Below, piece by piece: positions 34,682-44,402 of a DNA stretch of 64,000 nucleotides. A program made the position numbers and the translations under genes. The DNA is from Butyrivibrio sp. MC2013. Its GTDB lineage: Bacteria; Bacillota; Clostridia; Lachnospirales; Lachnospiraceae. Location of the stretch: the NCBI RefSeq assembly GCF_000424585.1, contig NZ_AUKE01000010.1:82358-146357 (forward strand), written 5' to 3'. The notes under the pieces were generated by a model. That model did no database searches and had not been told where the DNA came from. It saw nothing but the letters and a program-made list of their open reading frames with translations. Each line of letters begins with the position of its first letter. Position 1 is the first letter of the stretch.

Positions 34682-37600
34682 TCAATTCATCTTAAAGAGT
34701 TCTTCCGATAAAAAGCGATATTTCTCATAATCTGATGCAAGCTTAAACACTGCCTTGTCATCATCCCCCGCAAGGCGTGCCGTCAGCTCATTGATCATCT
34801 TGTATCTGCGCTTGCCGGGCATATCTGTAGCCCTGTCACAGGACAAAGTGCCTGACTCAGTAAGCTGAGGAGAAGTAAAGCCTGTAGCAGGATCCACCAC
34901 TTCCTCAGTTATATAATACTGGACCTTCTCGCCTTCAAAGAGCACAAAATCAGTCACATAGACGCCTTCAAACATCTCTTTGAGCTTGATCTTGGTATAC
35001 TCAGGCGAATCACTCTCACCGTCTACAAGCATATAATTAACTATACAGCCGGTATGTGGATCGGTCCTGTACTCCAAAAAAGTCCTGTCAGCATATTCAT
35101 TCATGGCAGGAATGATATCCAGGCAGTTCTTAAAGAAATCAAAGTACAATCCTGCTGCAATAGCATCCTCCAGGAAAGCTTCCATTATAGCCCTGTCACT
35201 GTCTCCCGGAAGAGTCAGCTCGGATTCTGCATGAAAACGCATCCATGCCAGCTTGCATATCTCAGGAAGCTGTGTTCCTGTCATATGCAAATAGCCTATC
35301 CTGTCGTAGATATATGCATCAGTCACTTCGTCCTTCACAAAATAGTCATAGGAGGACAGCGCCAGATAGGCCAGCTCGATATCAGTATTAGTACCGGACT
35401 TGACATAATCCTTATATATTCCGATCTGATCTCCCAGGTAAGTACCTGTATAGATCATCTGAACCATTATCCTGCCCAGAAGATTCCATGCATCTATGCC
35501 AAAGGATCTGGAAGCTCTATATAGATCTCTCATTTCCCTGACGCTGCCATTAAAGGTAGCACAAAGATAGATCAGCTCTGCTTCATCATATTTGCCCCTT
35601 CTAAAGGAGTACCAGGCGATCTCTGCAAGTGCGGGATCATCAGAATCCGCATCCTGATCAAAGGCCCTGTTGACCAGCCTCATGATGATCTTGGGATCCA
35701 CATCGGTGCAGCCAAACTTCCTGATCCAGTCCAAAGCCTTGTCATACATGCCCGTCAGCACCATCAGCTCCAGCATCTCGCTGCGCTGCCTGGGCTGAAG
35801 GAGTTCCGGAGCCAAAGCTTCCAGGTATTCCTTAAGCTGCCTGATAAAGTCGTTGTCATAATAGAACCTGATAAGGCCCGAACGGATCTCTGCCCTTACA
35901 TCATCACTGATCAGATCAGAATCCGCCAGATCCCTGTATCTCTCAGCGTTCTCCAGGCTGATAGTGTAAGCACTCCTACCCAGCTCACAGAGGAAGAGAT
36001 CAAGATTTTCTCTGCCCTTTTGTATGTAGGGTATAGTCAGAGCAGGCAGGTCTCCTGCTCTCATATACTTTCTGACCTTGTATTCAATCGAACTAGCAAA
36101 TATATTGCCCTTGTCATCCCCAAATAGCAGGGTGTATTCGCTGCCATAAAGGGGAATCTCGGCATGTCTGCTCCTGACGCTGTATCTCACCAGCTTCCTG
36201 CACTTATCATAGACTACTATGACAGAACTGATAGCAGGGTCTTCTACGGTGATGCCTGCAGTATGCATCAGAGTCAAAAGACGTGAAGCATTGCCTGAGT
36301 CCACCATCTGAGATGTGAGCATATTCTCATAGAGATAGCCAAGTGCAGGGCTGATATGTCCCAGGTCTATCTCTTCCAAAATAAACTTCTCGATCTGTAT
36401 CCTGTAATTCTCATACAGATCAAGGAACTCCGCCCTGTGTTCATGAATATAGCGGTAGAGTATGGCATTCTGAGACCAGGGAAGATTGCTCTGATAAGAG
36501 AAATACATCAAAACCATCTTATCAATGGGACAAAGAGGCCTTCCCTCTTCATCCTCTTCAATGGACATCATGTAGTATTCATAAAGCCTGGTGATGCGAA
36601 GCTGTCCCTCAACTGCCTTGCGGTACCAGACAAAGCTATCCTTGTCCTGCCTGTCATCCTTCATAAGAAGGAGACATATAGCTGTGAGGCTATCCTTGTC
36701 CTGGCAGATCTCATAGCATTTCTTTAATATCCTGAAAAGAGAAGGTGAATAATCCTTGGCCTTAAGTGCCAAATATACCACCTGTTCCATCATGGGAATG
36801 GTGAGTATATTCTCCCTTGCGGCAAATGACAGGACAGAAAGCTCAAACTCCTCAAGCCTGCTAAGGAGTATCACATTGTTTCGAAGAATATGTACAGCAT
36901 CCAGGAGTATCACCGGTGAATTACAGCCGTCCATATACAGATCCCTTAGAAAATTCCATCTGCGGGAGGGATCTGTGGAAAACTCCTCAGATACATACTG
37001 AAGAATCCATGCTATCCTCCAGTTGCCTCTGTTGCGCTTATATACCTCTTCTATTATCTCAGACACTCTTGATATATCACTTTCATCCCTGGTAAGAAGG
37101 GTCTGGAGATACAGATAATAGCAATAGAGCTGCTGTTCATATTCGCCGCCTCTTCTGAGTCCCTCTTCTATATCAGGGCGCAGCTCTTCAAGGGCAAATC
37201 TGCCTTCACCCTCTCTCATAGCTGTGATCTGATACTGGGCATTATAGAGGCGAAACTCTATATCATCAGGATAGAGCGCCAGCATTCTGCTGATAAGACG
37301 CTTGGTGGAATTGAGCCACTGAACAGAATCAGTCCTCTTGCATCTAAAGTCCACATAGAGCTTCATAAGCTCTGACACATATTTTTTGCGCTCGACATGC
37401 TCTGCAAGTTCCTTTCTGCGTGTGCCTCCCATAGTCACTGTAATAGGGATAGTCAGCACTCCCGAAGGGTTCCTGAAGCTGATATTGCAATAATTGCTGC
37501 CTTCATGAAGGCAGGATCTGTCTATAGTGAAATGGAAATACGCGGTACTTCCCAGAAAATCATCCTCTGTCAGAACAGTCTTGTCAGCCTTTATAGCATC

Positions 37601-38293
37601 AGAACCGGTATCTATCTCCAGATAGGAATAGCCCCATCCGTTCTTACGAAGAGAAATACAGTAATCCGTATTTTCTCCGGGAGAATCAATAAGCATGGAC
37701 TTGGTATCTGCCACAAAGCTGACGGGATGCTTTTTGCTAACACTGATCAGAAACTCCTCCATGTTCCTGTCGGAGCCCCTGACTGTACTAAGTCCTCTGT
37801 AAAGGCTTTCAAACCTGGCATCTGCACCATTTAAAACCTTGGTAAACTTGGATGAATAAAAAATATGGAGCGCCTCATTCCAATCACTCCTTGCCAGATT
37901 GGCAAAATGAAAAAGATTCCTGATATCCCCCATGCCGGACGATACCCTGGCCTCTGTTGCTTTTACTATAAAAGGAAGCTGGTATTCGCCTCTGTTGGAT
38001 ATGATCCTGAAGAAGCCGCTAACCTGGCTTCTGTCGTTCATGCCAACACTTCTGAATCTGTATATGATCTCATCCTGCTCACCTTCAAATCGGGGAGTAA
38101 GAACTTCCATTCTCATATCAGAAGAAGAAACGCTGCCTTCTGTGATCTTTCCCTTGGGACCACGTATGCTAAAGCTACCCTCTATCTCTTCATTCTCATT
38201 AACCGTAAGCTCAACAACGGTTGTTGAAAACTCCAGATTGCCCCTTTCATATTCAAATTGTCCGTTTAATATCCTGTCTATACACTCTCTCAA
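34682..38293 (-). CDS. Giant beta-sandwich/alpha-solenoid protein (DUF5717-like), first gene of the operon
   Basis: The 1203-residue protein has no signal peptide or membrane helix. Residues about 1-300 look like two or three beta-sandwich domains (for example GNLEFSTTVVELTVNENEE and ISFRNPSGVLTIPITVTM). Residues about 310-1070 are almost all helical and TPR/solenoid-like (WLNSTKRLISRMLALYPDD). The C-terminal 130 residues turn beta-rich again. It starts with TTG after GGTGGAG. This matches Lachnospiraceae proteins catalogued as DUF5717 (from memory). Size and architecture suggest a scaffold or client-binding platform for the Hsp70-like ATPase encoded next, with a 1-4 base overlap. Confidence 0.78.
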   Translation of the reverse strand: MRECIDRILNGQFEYERGNLEFSTTVVELTVNENEEIEGSFSIRGPKGKITEGSVSSSDMRMEVLTPRFEGEQDEIIYRFRSVGMNDRSQVSGFFRIISNRGEYQLPFIVKATEARVSSGMGDIRNLFHFANLARSDWNEALHIFYSSKFTKVLNGADARFESLYRGLSTVRGSDRNMEEFLISVSKKHPVSFVADTKSMLIDSPGENTDYCISLRKNGWGYSYLEIDTGSDAIKADKTVLTEDDFLGSTAYFHFTIDRSCLHEGSNYCNISFRNPSGVLTIPITVTMGGTRRKELAEHVERKKYVSELMKLYVDFRCKRTDSVQWLNSTKRLISRMLALYPDDIEFRLYNAQYQITAMREGEGRFALEELRPDIEEGLRRGGEYEQQLYCYYLYLQTLLTRDESDISRVSEIIEEVYKRNRGNWRIAWILQYVSEEFSTDPSRRWNFLRDLYMDGCNSPVILLDAVHILRNNVILLSRLEEFELSVLSFAARENILTIPMMEQVVYLALKAKDYSPSLFRILKKCYEICQDKDSLTAICLLLMKDDRQDKDSFVWYRKAVEGQLRITRLYEYYMMSIEEDEEGRPLCPIDKMVLMYFSYQSNLPWSQNAILYRYIHEHRAEFLDLYENYRIQIEKFILEEIDLGHISPALGYLYENMLTSQMVDSGNASRLLTLMHTAGITVEDPAISSVIVVYDKCRKLVRYSVRSRHAEIPLYGSEYTLLFGDDKGNIFASSIEYKVRKYMRAGDLPALTIPYIQKGRENLDLFLCELGRSAYTISLENAERYRDLADSDLISDDVRAEIRSGLIRFYYDNDFIRQLKEYLEALAPELLQPRQRSEMLELMVLTGMYDKALDWIRKFGCTDVDPKIIMRLVNRAFDQDADSDDPALAEIAWYSFRRGKYDEAELIYLCATFNGSVREMRDLYRASRSFGIDAWNLLGRIMVQMIYTGTYLGDQIGIYKDYVKSGTNTDIELAYLALSSYDYFVKDEVTDAYIYDRIGYLHMTGTQLPEICKLAWMRFHAESELTLPGDSDRAIMEAFLEDAIAAGLYFDFFKNCLDIIPAMNEYADRTFLEYRTDPHTGCIVNYMLVDGESDSPEYTKIKLKEMFEGVYVTDFVLFEGEKVQYYITEEVVDPATGFTSPQLTESGTLSCDRATDMPGKRRYKMINELTARLAGDDDKAVFKLASDYEKYRFLSEELFKMN

Positions 38294-38362
38294 AACTCTC
38301 CACCCCGGAAGCAGTAAAAAAATTACAAGGCAGCCAGCCTATGCTTAGACCATTCTAACACA

Positions 38363-38407
38363 AAAAACACCCGAAATATACTAAAGCTAGCATATTTCGG
38401 GCGTTTT
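38363..38407 (-). terminator. Terminator of htpG
   Basis: On the minus strand CGCCCGAAATATGCTA and AGTATATTTCGGGTG form a stem of about 15 bp, followed by TTTTTTG. It separates htpG from the DUF5717 operon, though read-through is possible since no clear promoter is seen in the remaining 70 bases. Confidence 0.85.
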
Positions 38408-38441
38408 CTATAGATTAATCGCTATGTCGTTAACTTATTAT

Positions 38442-40541
38442 TTACTCTGCGCCTGTAAGAAGTTCCATGATCTTGTTGGATCTGGAAATAAATGCAGCCA
38501 TGTCATCTCCGGAAAGAGGCTCATTCTGGATGCGGGCCAGATCATAGAGCTGCTCGCAGATCATACGATTGTTGCTGTCATCAGCCTTATCCATTACATA
38601 CTTAACTAGGGGATGATTTGCATTAAGGATAAGAGTCTGTCCCTCACCCTTCATATCAGGCATTCCCATACCGTTCATGGCATACATTCTCATCATATCC
38701 TGCATACGTCTTGTCTCTTCAGATACTGTGAGAACTGAGGATATCTTCTTGTCCTTGAGCTTTCTGATGCTGACTGTAAGCTTGTCATTGGACAGAGCCT
38801 TTCTCATTTTCTCCTGAAGTGCTGCTGCAGCCTCATCAAATTCCTTCTCAGCCTTCTTGGAAATCTTGGACTTGAATGTATCGCTGATCTCAGCATCTAT
38901 TCTCTGGAATCTCAGATCCTGGTTCTTGGACTCAATAGCCTGCATAAAAGGAGTATCAATATTGGTATTGAGCACAAATGCAGTCATCTTCTGAGCCTTG
39001 AAAAGCTTGATATACTGACTCTGCTGCTGCTCATCGGTCACATAATAGATAGTGCGGGGTTCTTTATCCTCTTCGCTATCCTGACCCTTATTATCTGCTG
39101 CATTATCAGCTGCCGCAGCATCCTTTGCAGCTGTATTTTCTTCGCTACTTGTCTTCTCTTCCTCTTCTGCAGCTTCCTCCGCTTCCTTATTGATCTGAAG
39201 AGCTTCAGGAAGGGCATGGTACTGACCGTCCAGATCTTTGAAAAGGATGAAATCATTGATCTTCTCTGCAAACTTTTCATCCTTGAGATAACCGTATTTG
39301 ATAAATGGAGCGATATCATCCCAATACTTATCATAGTTTTCTCTGTCTGTCTTGCACATGCCGGAAAGCTTCTCGGCAACCTTCTTGCTGATGTAGTCAG
39401 AGATCTTTTTCACAAAGCCGTCATTCTGAAGAGCACTTCTTGACACATTCAGAGGCAGATCAGGGCAATCGATAACGCCCTTAAGGAGCATCAGATAATC
39501 CGGTATCACTTCCTTGATATTATCAGCTATGAATACCTGATTATTATAAAGCTTGATCACACCCTCGATGGACTCAAATTCCATATTGATCTTGGGGAAA
39601 TAGAGGATTCCCTTGAGATTGAAAGGATAGTCCATATTCAGGTGGATCCAGAAAAGAGGCTCCTTGTAATCATTAAAGGTCTTGCGATAAAACTCAAGGT
39701 AGTCATCCTTTGTGCAATCAGAAGGAGTCTTGGTCCAAAGAGGATGAGTATCGTTCATAAGCCTGGGACGACGTCTGATCTTGAGCTTATTTTCTTCCTT
39801 TTCAGCACCATCCTTGTCTGCATCCTTCTTTTCTTCAGGAACGATGACCTCGATCACCTCGTCATCAGGCCTCTTTTCAGACTCTTTGATAGTCTCTGTC
39901 TGATCCTCATTTGCCCTGGATATATAGATCTCATAAGGCATGAAAGAACAGTACTTCTGTACTACTTCCCTGGCCTTGTACTCATTACAGAACTCCAGAC
40001 AGTCATCAGACAGGTGCAGAGTAATAGTGGTACCTACGCCCTGCTTATTGCCATCTGACATCTCAAACTCAGAACCGCCATCACAGGTCCAGTGAACAGG
40101 AGTGGCACCTTCTTTGTATGAAAGTGTATCAATGTCTACGCTCTCAGCTACCATAAATGTTGAATAGAAGCCCAGGCCAAAGTGACCAATGATCTGCTCG
40201 TCGCTTGCCTTATCCTTGTATTTCTCAAGGAAATCAGTAGCTCCTGAGAATGCAACCTGGTTGATATACTCTTCAACCTCAGCTTCTGTCATACCAATAC
40301 CGTTATCGGTAACAGTTATAGTCTTATCTTTGTCATTAAGGACTATATCTACTCTGGGTGTATATCCTTCGGGCAGCTCATAATCGCCCATTGCATCCAT
40401 CTTTCTGATCTTGGTAATAGCATCACAGGCATTAGAAATGATCTCACGATAAAAAATATCATGGTCACTGTAAAGCCATTTCTTAATAATGGGAAACATG
40501 TTCTCGCTGTTAATACTTAAATTTCCTCTTTTGTCAGCCAT
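38442..40541 (-). CDS. htpG: Hsp90 family chaperone HtpG
   Basis: This ATP-driven chaperone has the GHKL ATPase signatures at the N-terminus: ISNACDAITKI (E/N motif), TVTDNGIGMT and HFGLGFYSTFMV. The middle and C-terminal dimer domains follow. The 699-residue length is a little above the usual 620-640, explained by two inserts: a charged one near residue 230 and an Ala/Asp/Glu-rich one near 470-500. It has its own promoter and a perfect CIRCE operator. It lies directly upstream of the Hsp70-like/DUF5717 operon. Confidence 0.97.
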   Translation of the reverse strand: MADKRGNLSINSENMFPIIKKWLYSDHDIFYREIISNACDAITKIRKMDAMGDYELPEGYTPRVDIVLNDKDKTITVTDNGIGMTEAEVEEYINQVAFSGATDFLEKYKDKASDEQIIGHFGLGFYSTFMVAESVDIDTLSYKEGATPVHWTCDGGSEFEMSDGNKQGVGTTITLHLSDDCLEFCNEYKAREVVQKYCSFMPYEIYISRANEDQTETIKESEKRPDDEVIEVIVPEEKKDADKDGAEKEENKLKIRRRPRLMNDTHPLWTKTPSDCTKDDYLEFYRKTFNDYKEPLFWIHLNMDYPFNLKGILYFPKINMEFESIEGVIKLYNNQVFIADNIKEVIPDYLMLLKGVIDCPDLPLNVSRSALQNDGFVKKISDYISKKVAEKLSGMCKTDRENYDKYWDDIAPFIKYGYLKDEKFAEKINDFILFKDLDGQYHALPEALQINKEAEEAAEEEEKTSSEENTAAKDAAAADNAADNKGQDSEEDKEPRTIYYVTDEQQQSQYIKLFKAQKMTAFVLNTNIDTPFMQAIESKNQDLRFQRIDAEISDTFKSKISKKAEKEFDEAAAALQEKMRKALSNDKLTVSIRKLKDKKISSVLTVSEETRRMQDMMRMYAMNGMGMPDMKGEGQTLILNANHPLVKYVMDKADDSNNRMICEQLYDLARIQNEPLSGDDMAAFISRSNKIMELLTGAE

Positions 40542-40583
40542 ATACTGATTCCTCCGTGATGTAAAATTTAGAATACATAAGGT

Positions 40584-40612
40584 ATAGTAAGTCCCATAAA
40601 TTTAAAAGTCAA
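40584..40612 (-). promoter_or_regulatory. Sigma-A type promoter of htpG
   Basis: On the minus strand TTGACT (40607-40612) and TACTAT (40584-40589) are 17 bases apart. The CIRCE element starts 7 bases upstream of the -35 box. Confidence 0.75.
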
Positions 40613-40619
40613 TAGAAAA

Positions 40620-40646
40620 TTAGCACTCTCAAGGGCAGAGTGCTAA
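40620..40646. promoter_or_regulatory. CIRCE element (HrcA operator)
   Basis: TTAGCACTC-N9-GAGTGCTAA is a perfect match to the CIRCE consensus. HrcA represses such promoters until heat stress titrates GroE. It lies just upstream of the htpG promoter, so htpG here probably belongs to the class I heat-shock regulon, unlike in B. subtilis. Confidence 0.95.
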
Positions 40647-40720
40647 TAATTAATGAAATATTTAGATTTTCATATCAAGATCAAAGAACAATCAACCAAT
40701 ATGACATCATAAAAATAAGC

Positions 40721-41728
40721 CTATTTTCTACGGATCACTTTCCAGGGATATATAAAGAACTCAGGATATACCAGCTTCTCCAGTATATAAGCAATGACAC
40801 AAGACCCGCATATCCCGGCAAAGAGTCCCGATGCCACGTGCACCGCAGGGTCAAATACTCCAAGACTCACAAGACCTACCCTCACTGCGCCTGCAAGAAT
40901 GGTATGCATAAGATATATAGGGAAAGTATAATGCGAGAATACTTTTAATATAGAAGGCATATCCTGCCCCCTGTCTATATAGGAAAATACAAAGCAAAAG
41001 CCCAAAACTGCCATGCAGCCCATAAGGAAGGTCCATGGAGTAAACTCTCCGCCAAGGCCATGGGTATATAGGACGACTGCCGTGATAACAAAAAAGATCA
41101 AAAGTACTGATCCCAAAAGGAGGATCCGCCTGTCTTTCCTGATCTCACCTCCGGAGAACATATACATTGCCATACCAAGCACAAACCAAAAACCATATTG
41201 AGCCACAGATAAGAGCACAAAATTAAAGGCAAAAAAGCCGGAAAACTGATATAAAACAAAGAAAAGAAAGCAAAGAGCCGCCATAAGGTAATGACTTCTC
41301 ACAAAGGGAATCAATAGGAACATGAAAAAAAGCGTGTAGAGAAACCAATAAGGAGCCGTAGCGGGAGCCATAAATATAAAATCAAGGAGCTTGCCGCTCC
41401 TCATATTAACAGCATCCGCTGCCAGATCCTTGAGAAGCCAGGTCAGACAGGCAAAGGTCAGATAGGGCACCCCAAGAGAGATGAGCTTCTTAAAGAGAAA
41501 ATCTATCCTGTACTCTCCCCTTCCATAGCCCTTCTTTTGATAGAGCCATCCACTGCAGACAAAAAAGAGCTGAACATGAAAGGTATAGATAGCCCAAAGA
41601 AAACCGGACAAGAAAAAGGACTTCCCTATGATGCCCCTGCGGCCAAGTCCCTGAAGAAGATGGCCAAGGACCACAAGAAAGCAAGCGGTCATTTTCATGT
41701 TATCCAGCCAGCTCTCCCTTTTGTCCAT
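40721..41728 (-). CDS. Acyltransferase 3 family membrane protein
   Basis: The 335-residue protein has about ten predicted transmembrane helices and the acyltransferase-3 start WLDNMKMTACFLVVLGHLLQ, where the His is the conserved catalytic position. Family members acylate cell-surface sugars or peptidoglycan; the substrate is unknown. Its ATG overlaps the PPIase stop codon by one base (TAATG), so the two are translationally coupled. Confidence 0.87.
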   Translation of the reverse strand: MDKRESWLDNMKMTACFLVVLGHLLQGLGRRGIIGKSFFLSGFLWAIYTFHVQLFFVCSGWLYQKKGYGRGEYRIDFLFKKLISLGVPYLTFACLTWLLKDLAADAVNMRSGKLLDFIFMAPATAPYWFLYTLFFMFLLIPFVRSHYLMAALCFLFFVLYQFSGFFAFNFVLLSVAQYGFWFVLGMAMYMFSGGEIRKDRRILLLGSVLLIFFVITAVVLYTHGLGGEFTPWTFLMGCMAVLGFCFVFSYIDRGQDMPSILKVFSHYTFPIYLMHTILAGAVRVGLVSLGVFDPAVHVASGLFAGICGSCVIAYILEKLVYPEFFIYPWKVIRRK

Positions 41729-42801
41729 TAGTCCTCCCCAAAATATGTGTTAAACACATCAAAAAAATCTGAAAGCTCTTCTACGCTGCCATCCTCTACC
41801 CGAACGCTATTCCAAAGCTCCTCATTGAGATCGCAGGCAAGCCCTCCCGCAAATGCATCATACTCCTCGCTAAAGGCCTCACTTTTCCTCTGAAGAGCTA
41901 TTCTGACCTTGTTGGCCTCGGTCTCTTCACGGTTAAATGTGGTGACACACTTAAGGAGCACCAGTCCGTCGCCGGTTCTGATGACATCGGATACTTCTCC
42001 AGTTGACAGATTAAAAGCAGCATCTTCAAGGGCCTTGTCAACCTCACCCTTGCCAAAGGAAATAGTGCCTTCCGGAGCCTCATTCATGTCAGCCACAAAG
42101 CTCTCAAAATCAGCCCCTTCCTCAATCTGTTTTTTGACAGATTCCATATCCTTCCTGATATGATCCACCTCAGAATCAGACAAGGAAACGCCGTCAGCGC
42201 CCGTGGTATACCTCATGATCTGAAGGACCGTGATAGTCCTGGCCTCATCGTCACTGACCTCAGGATTTATGTCCCTTATAGTGTATTCATAAAGCTTGGA
42301 AGCCAGAGCGTTCTCCAGGAACATCTCATAGATAACATCCTCAGAAACGCCGGCCATAGCAGTGATATCTTCCTCCGTCAAAGACTCATAATAGGCTTCC
42401 GCTGCAGAATGGGCAGCTCCTATCTCTCTGTCATCCAGTTCGATACCGTTTTTTCTGGCAAGCAGGACCATGGTCTTGACCCTTATCACCCCGGAGAGGC
42501 AAGCATCCTTGAGTCTTGCAGAGAGACTCTCATCTCCATCTCCAATAGTCCATATCTTCTCTCCAAGCCCGGCCTGATACTCCTCTCTCATATTGATAAG
42601 GTATACCTTTAGCTCCTGCATGCTGCAGCTAAGGTCTTCTATCCTGAGCACCTCATCTTCAGCAAATCCGCAGGTCATGATCACTTTAAGCCCTCCTGCA
42701 CTGTACGATGCAGAAGAACTGCAGCCTGTGATCATAAGAAGACAGGCTGCAAGCATACCTATTATTCTGATTTTATCAGTCATTTTGCCTTTGCAAGTCA
42801 T
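41728..42801 (-). CDS. Lipoprotein peptidyl-prolyl isomerase, PrsA/SurA-like
   Basis: The 357-residue protein has a lipoprotein signal with lipobox MITGC (Cys at about residue 26), a SurA_N-type helical region, and a parvulin (PpiC) domain near residues 190-300 (TVLQIMRY, ISFGKGEVDKALEDAAFNL, GLVLLKCV). It should help fold exported proteins outside the membrane. The ATG at 42801 has GGGA upstream; an ATG at 42783 with AAAGG is equally possible. It lies between an FAD oxidoreductase and an acyltransferase and overlaps the latter. Confidence 0.85.
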   Translation of the reverse strand: MTCKGKMTDKIRIIGMLAACLLMITGCSSSASYSAGGLKVIMTCGFAEDEVLRIEDLSCSMQELKVYLINMREEYQAGLGEKIWTIGDGDESLSARLKDACLSGVIRVKTMVLLARKNGIELDDREIGAAHSAAEAYYESLTEEDITAMAGVSEDVIYEMFLENALASKLYEYTIRDINPEVSDDEARTITVLQIMRYTTGADGVSLSDSEVDHIRKDMESVKKQIEEGADFESFVADMNEAPEGTISFGKGEVDKALEDAAFNLSTGEVSDVIRTGDGLVLLKCVTTFNREETEANKVRIALQRKSEAFSEEYDAFAGGLACDLNEELWNSVRVEDGSVEELSDFFDVFNTYFGED

Positions 42802-42816
42802 AGTATTCCCGTTTCA

Positions 42817-44217
42817 TTAAGATCTGGAGGCCATGATACTTCTGGCTACGCTGATACCATTGGCACTGGCCTGCTGGAGTCCTCTTGTGACGCCTGCGCC
42901 ATCACCGATAGCATAGAGTCCCTTGATACTGGTCTCAAAATTCTTATCTACAATAACCTTATTGGAATAGAACTTGACCTCTACGCCATACATTAGAGTC
43001 TCTTCGGAAGCAATACCGGGAGTCACCTTGTCCAGAGCCTGGATCATCTCATCAAGGTCCACCATGATCCTGTGAGGGAATACCAATGACAGATCGCCGG
43101 GAACCGCATCCTTAAGTGTAGGGATCAGGTTATTACGGCACAGACGCTCATCTGTAGTCCTGCGTCCACGCTTAAAGTCTCCATAGGTCTGTACCAGTAT
43201 CCTGCCGCCGCAGAGCATATTGGAGAGCTGGGCGATCATCTTGCCATACTCTATAGGTGTCTTAAAAGGCTTGGTAAAATTCTTGGATACCAGAAGTGCA
43301 AAATTGGTATTACTGGTCTTGAACTCCTGAGCCTTGTATGCGTGTCCGTTTACCACAGCCAGATTGTCGTCATAATATTCTGCAGCGACTTCGCCTGAAG
43401 GATTGGTACAGAAGGTACGTACCTTATCATCAAATGTAGGAGTATGATAGATCAGCTTGGCCTCATAGAGATTCTCATTGAGGAACTGCATCACTTCATC
43501 CCTGACTTCTACACGGACACCCACATCTACTGTACCGGGCTTGGTCTCAATGCCAAGATCTATACATACATCCTTGAACCAGTCAGCGCCGTCACGTCCA
43601 ACTGCTATGATCACCCTGTCGGAATTAAAGGTATCGCCCTTCTCTGTGGTCACTCCTGTTACCTTGCCATCAGAGATGTGGATCTGAGCTACAGGTGAAT
43701 TGAACATAAGCTCAACTCCTGAAGCCTCAAGGTGCTTTTGGAGTTTGGAATAGATCTTGTAGCCTTCCTCGGTTCCCAGATGTCTGATAGGGCACTCCAC
43801 CAGCTTGAGGTCAGCTCCTATAGCCTTGCGGCGGATCTCACGGATCTCCTTTTCCTTGTCCACACCATATACACTCTTGTCAGCGCCAAACTTCAGATAG
43901 ATCTCATCAGACTCATGAATAAGCTTTGTGGCCGCATCATAGCCCAGGATCTCAGGAAGATTGCCGCCTACGTCAGGTGACAATGACAGCTTGCCGTCTG
44001 AAAAAGCTCCCGCACCGGCAAAACCTGTGGTAATGGAGCAGGGCTGGCAATGAGCACATACTCCTGTGATCCTCTTAGGGCACTGTCTCTTCTCTATGCT
44101 TCTGCCCTTTTCAATGACCAGAATCTTCATATCAGGGCATTTTTCTTTAAATTCATAGGCAGCGAAGATACCTCCGGGGCCTGCGCCAACTATTATTGCA
44201 TCATAACTCTTTACCAT
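42817..44217 (-). CDS. FAD-dependent oxidoreductase (NAD(P)/FAD family)
   Basis: The 466-residue flavoprotein has an N-terminal dinucleotide fold (AIIVGAGPGGIFAAYEF), a conserved cysteine-rich segment CPKRITGVCAHCQPCSITTG, and the C-terminal FAD motif GLYAIGDGAGVTRGLQQAS. It matches the group annotated as NAD(P)/FAD-dependent dehydrogenase, related to the YhiN/geranylgeranyl reductase-like flavoproteins. The physiological substrate is unknown. A variant of the LexA-like motif lies at 44262-44273 upstream. The next gene is 15 bases downstream. Confidence 0.88.
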   Translation of the reverse strand: MVKSYDAIIVGAGPGGIFAAYEFKEKCPDMKILVIEKGRSIEKRQCPKRITGVCAHCQPCSITTGFAGAGAFSDGKLSLSPDVGGNLPEILGYDAATKLIHESDEIYLKFGADKSVYGVDKEKEIREIRRKAIGADLKLVECPIRHLGTEEGYKIYSKLQKHLEASGVELMFNSPVAQIHISDGKVTGVTTEKGDTFNSDRVIIAVGRDGADWFKDVCIDLGIETKPGTVDVGVRVEVRDEVMQFLNENLYEAKLIYHTPTFDDKVRTFCTNPSGEVAAEYYDDNLAVVNGHAYKAQEFKTSNTNFALLVSKNFTKPFKTPIEYGKMIAQLSNMLCGGRILVQTYGDFKRGRRTTDERLCRNNLIPTLKDAVPGDLSLVFPHRIMVDLDEMIQALDKVTPGIASEETLMYGVEVKFYSNKVIVDKNFETSIKGLYAIGDGAGVTRGLQQASANGISVARSIMASRS

Positions 44218-44402
44218 AAGAATACTCTCCTGTCCAAATCCCGCTCTATCACTGATTTTTAGAGCGTTTGTTCAAATGCTGACCTTTACGGCAGCAGATT
44301 ATGTTATCACAGTAAACCACCTGTGTAAACCCCATATAAATGATAACACCAGTGCCCACCGGCAAGCAATGTCATATATATGCAGCTGTGAATGATATTT
44401 TC

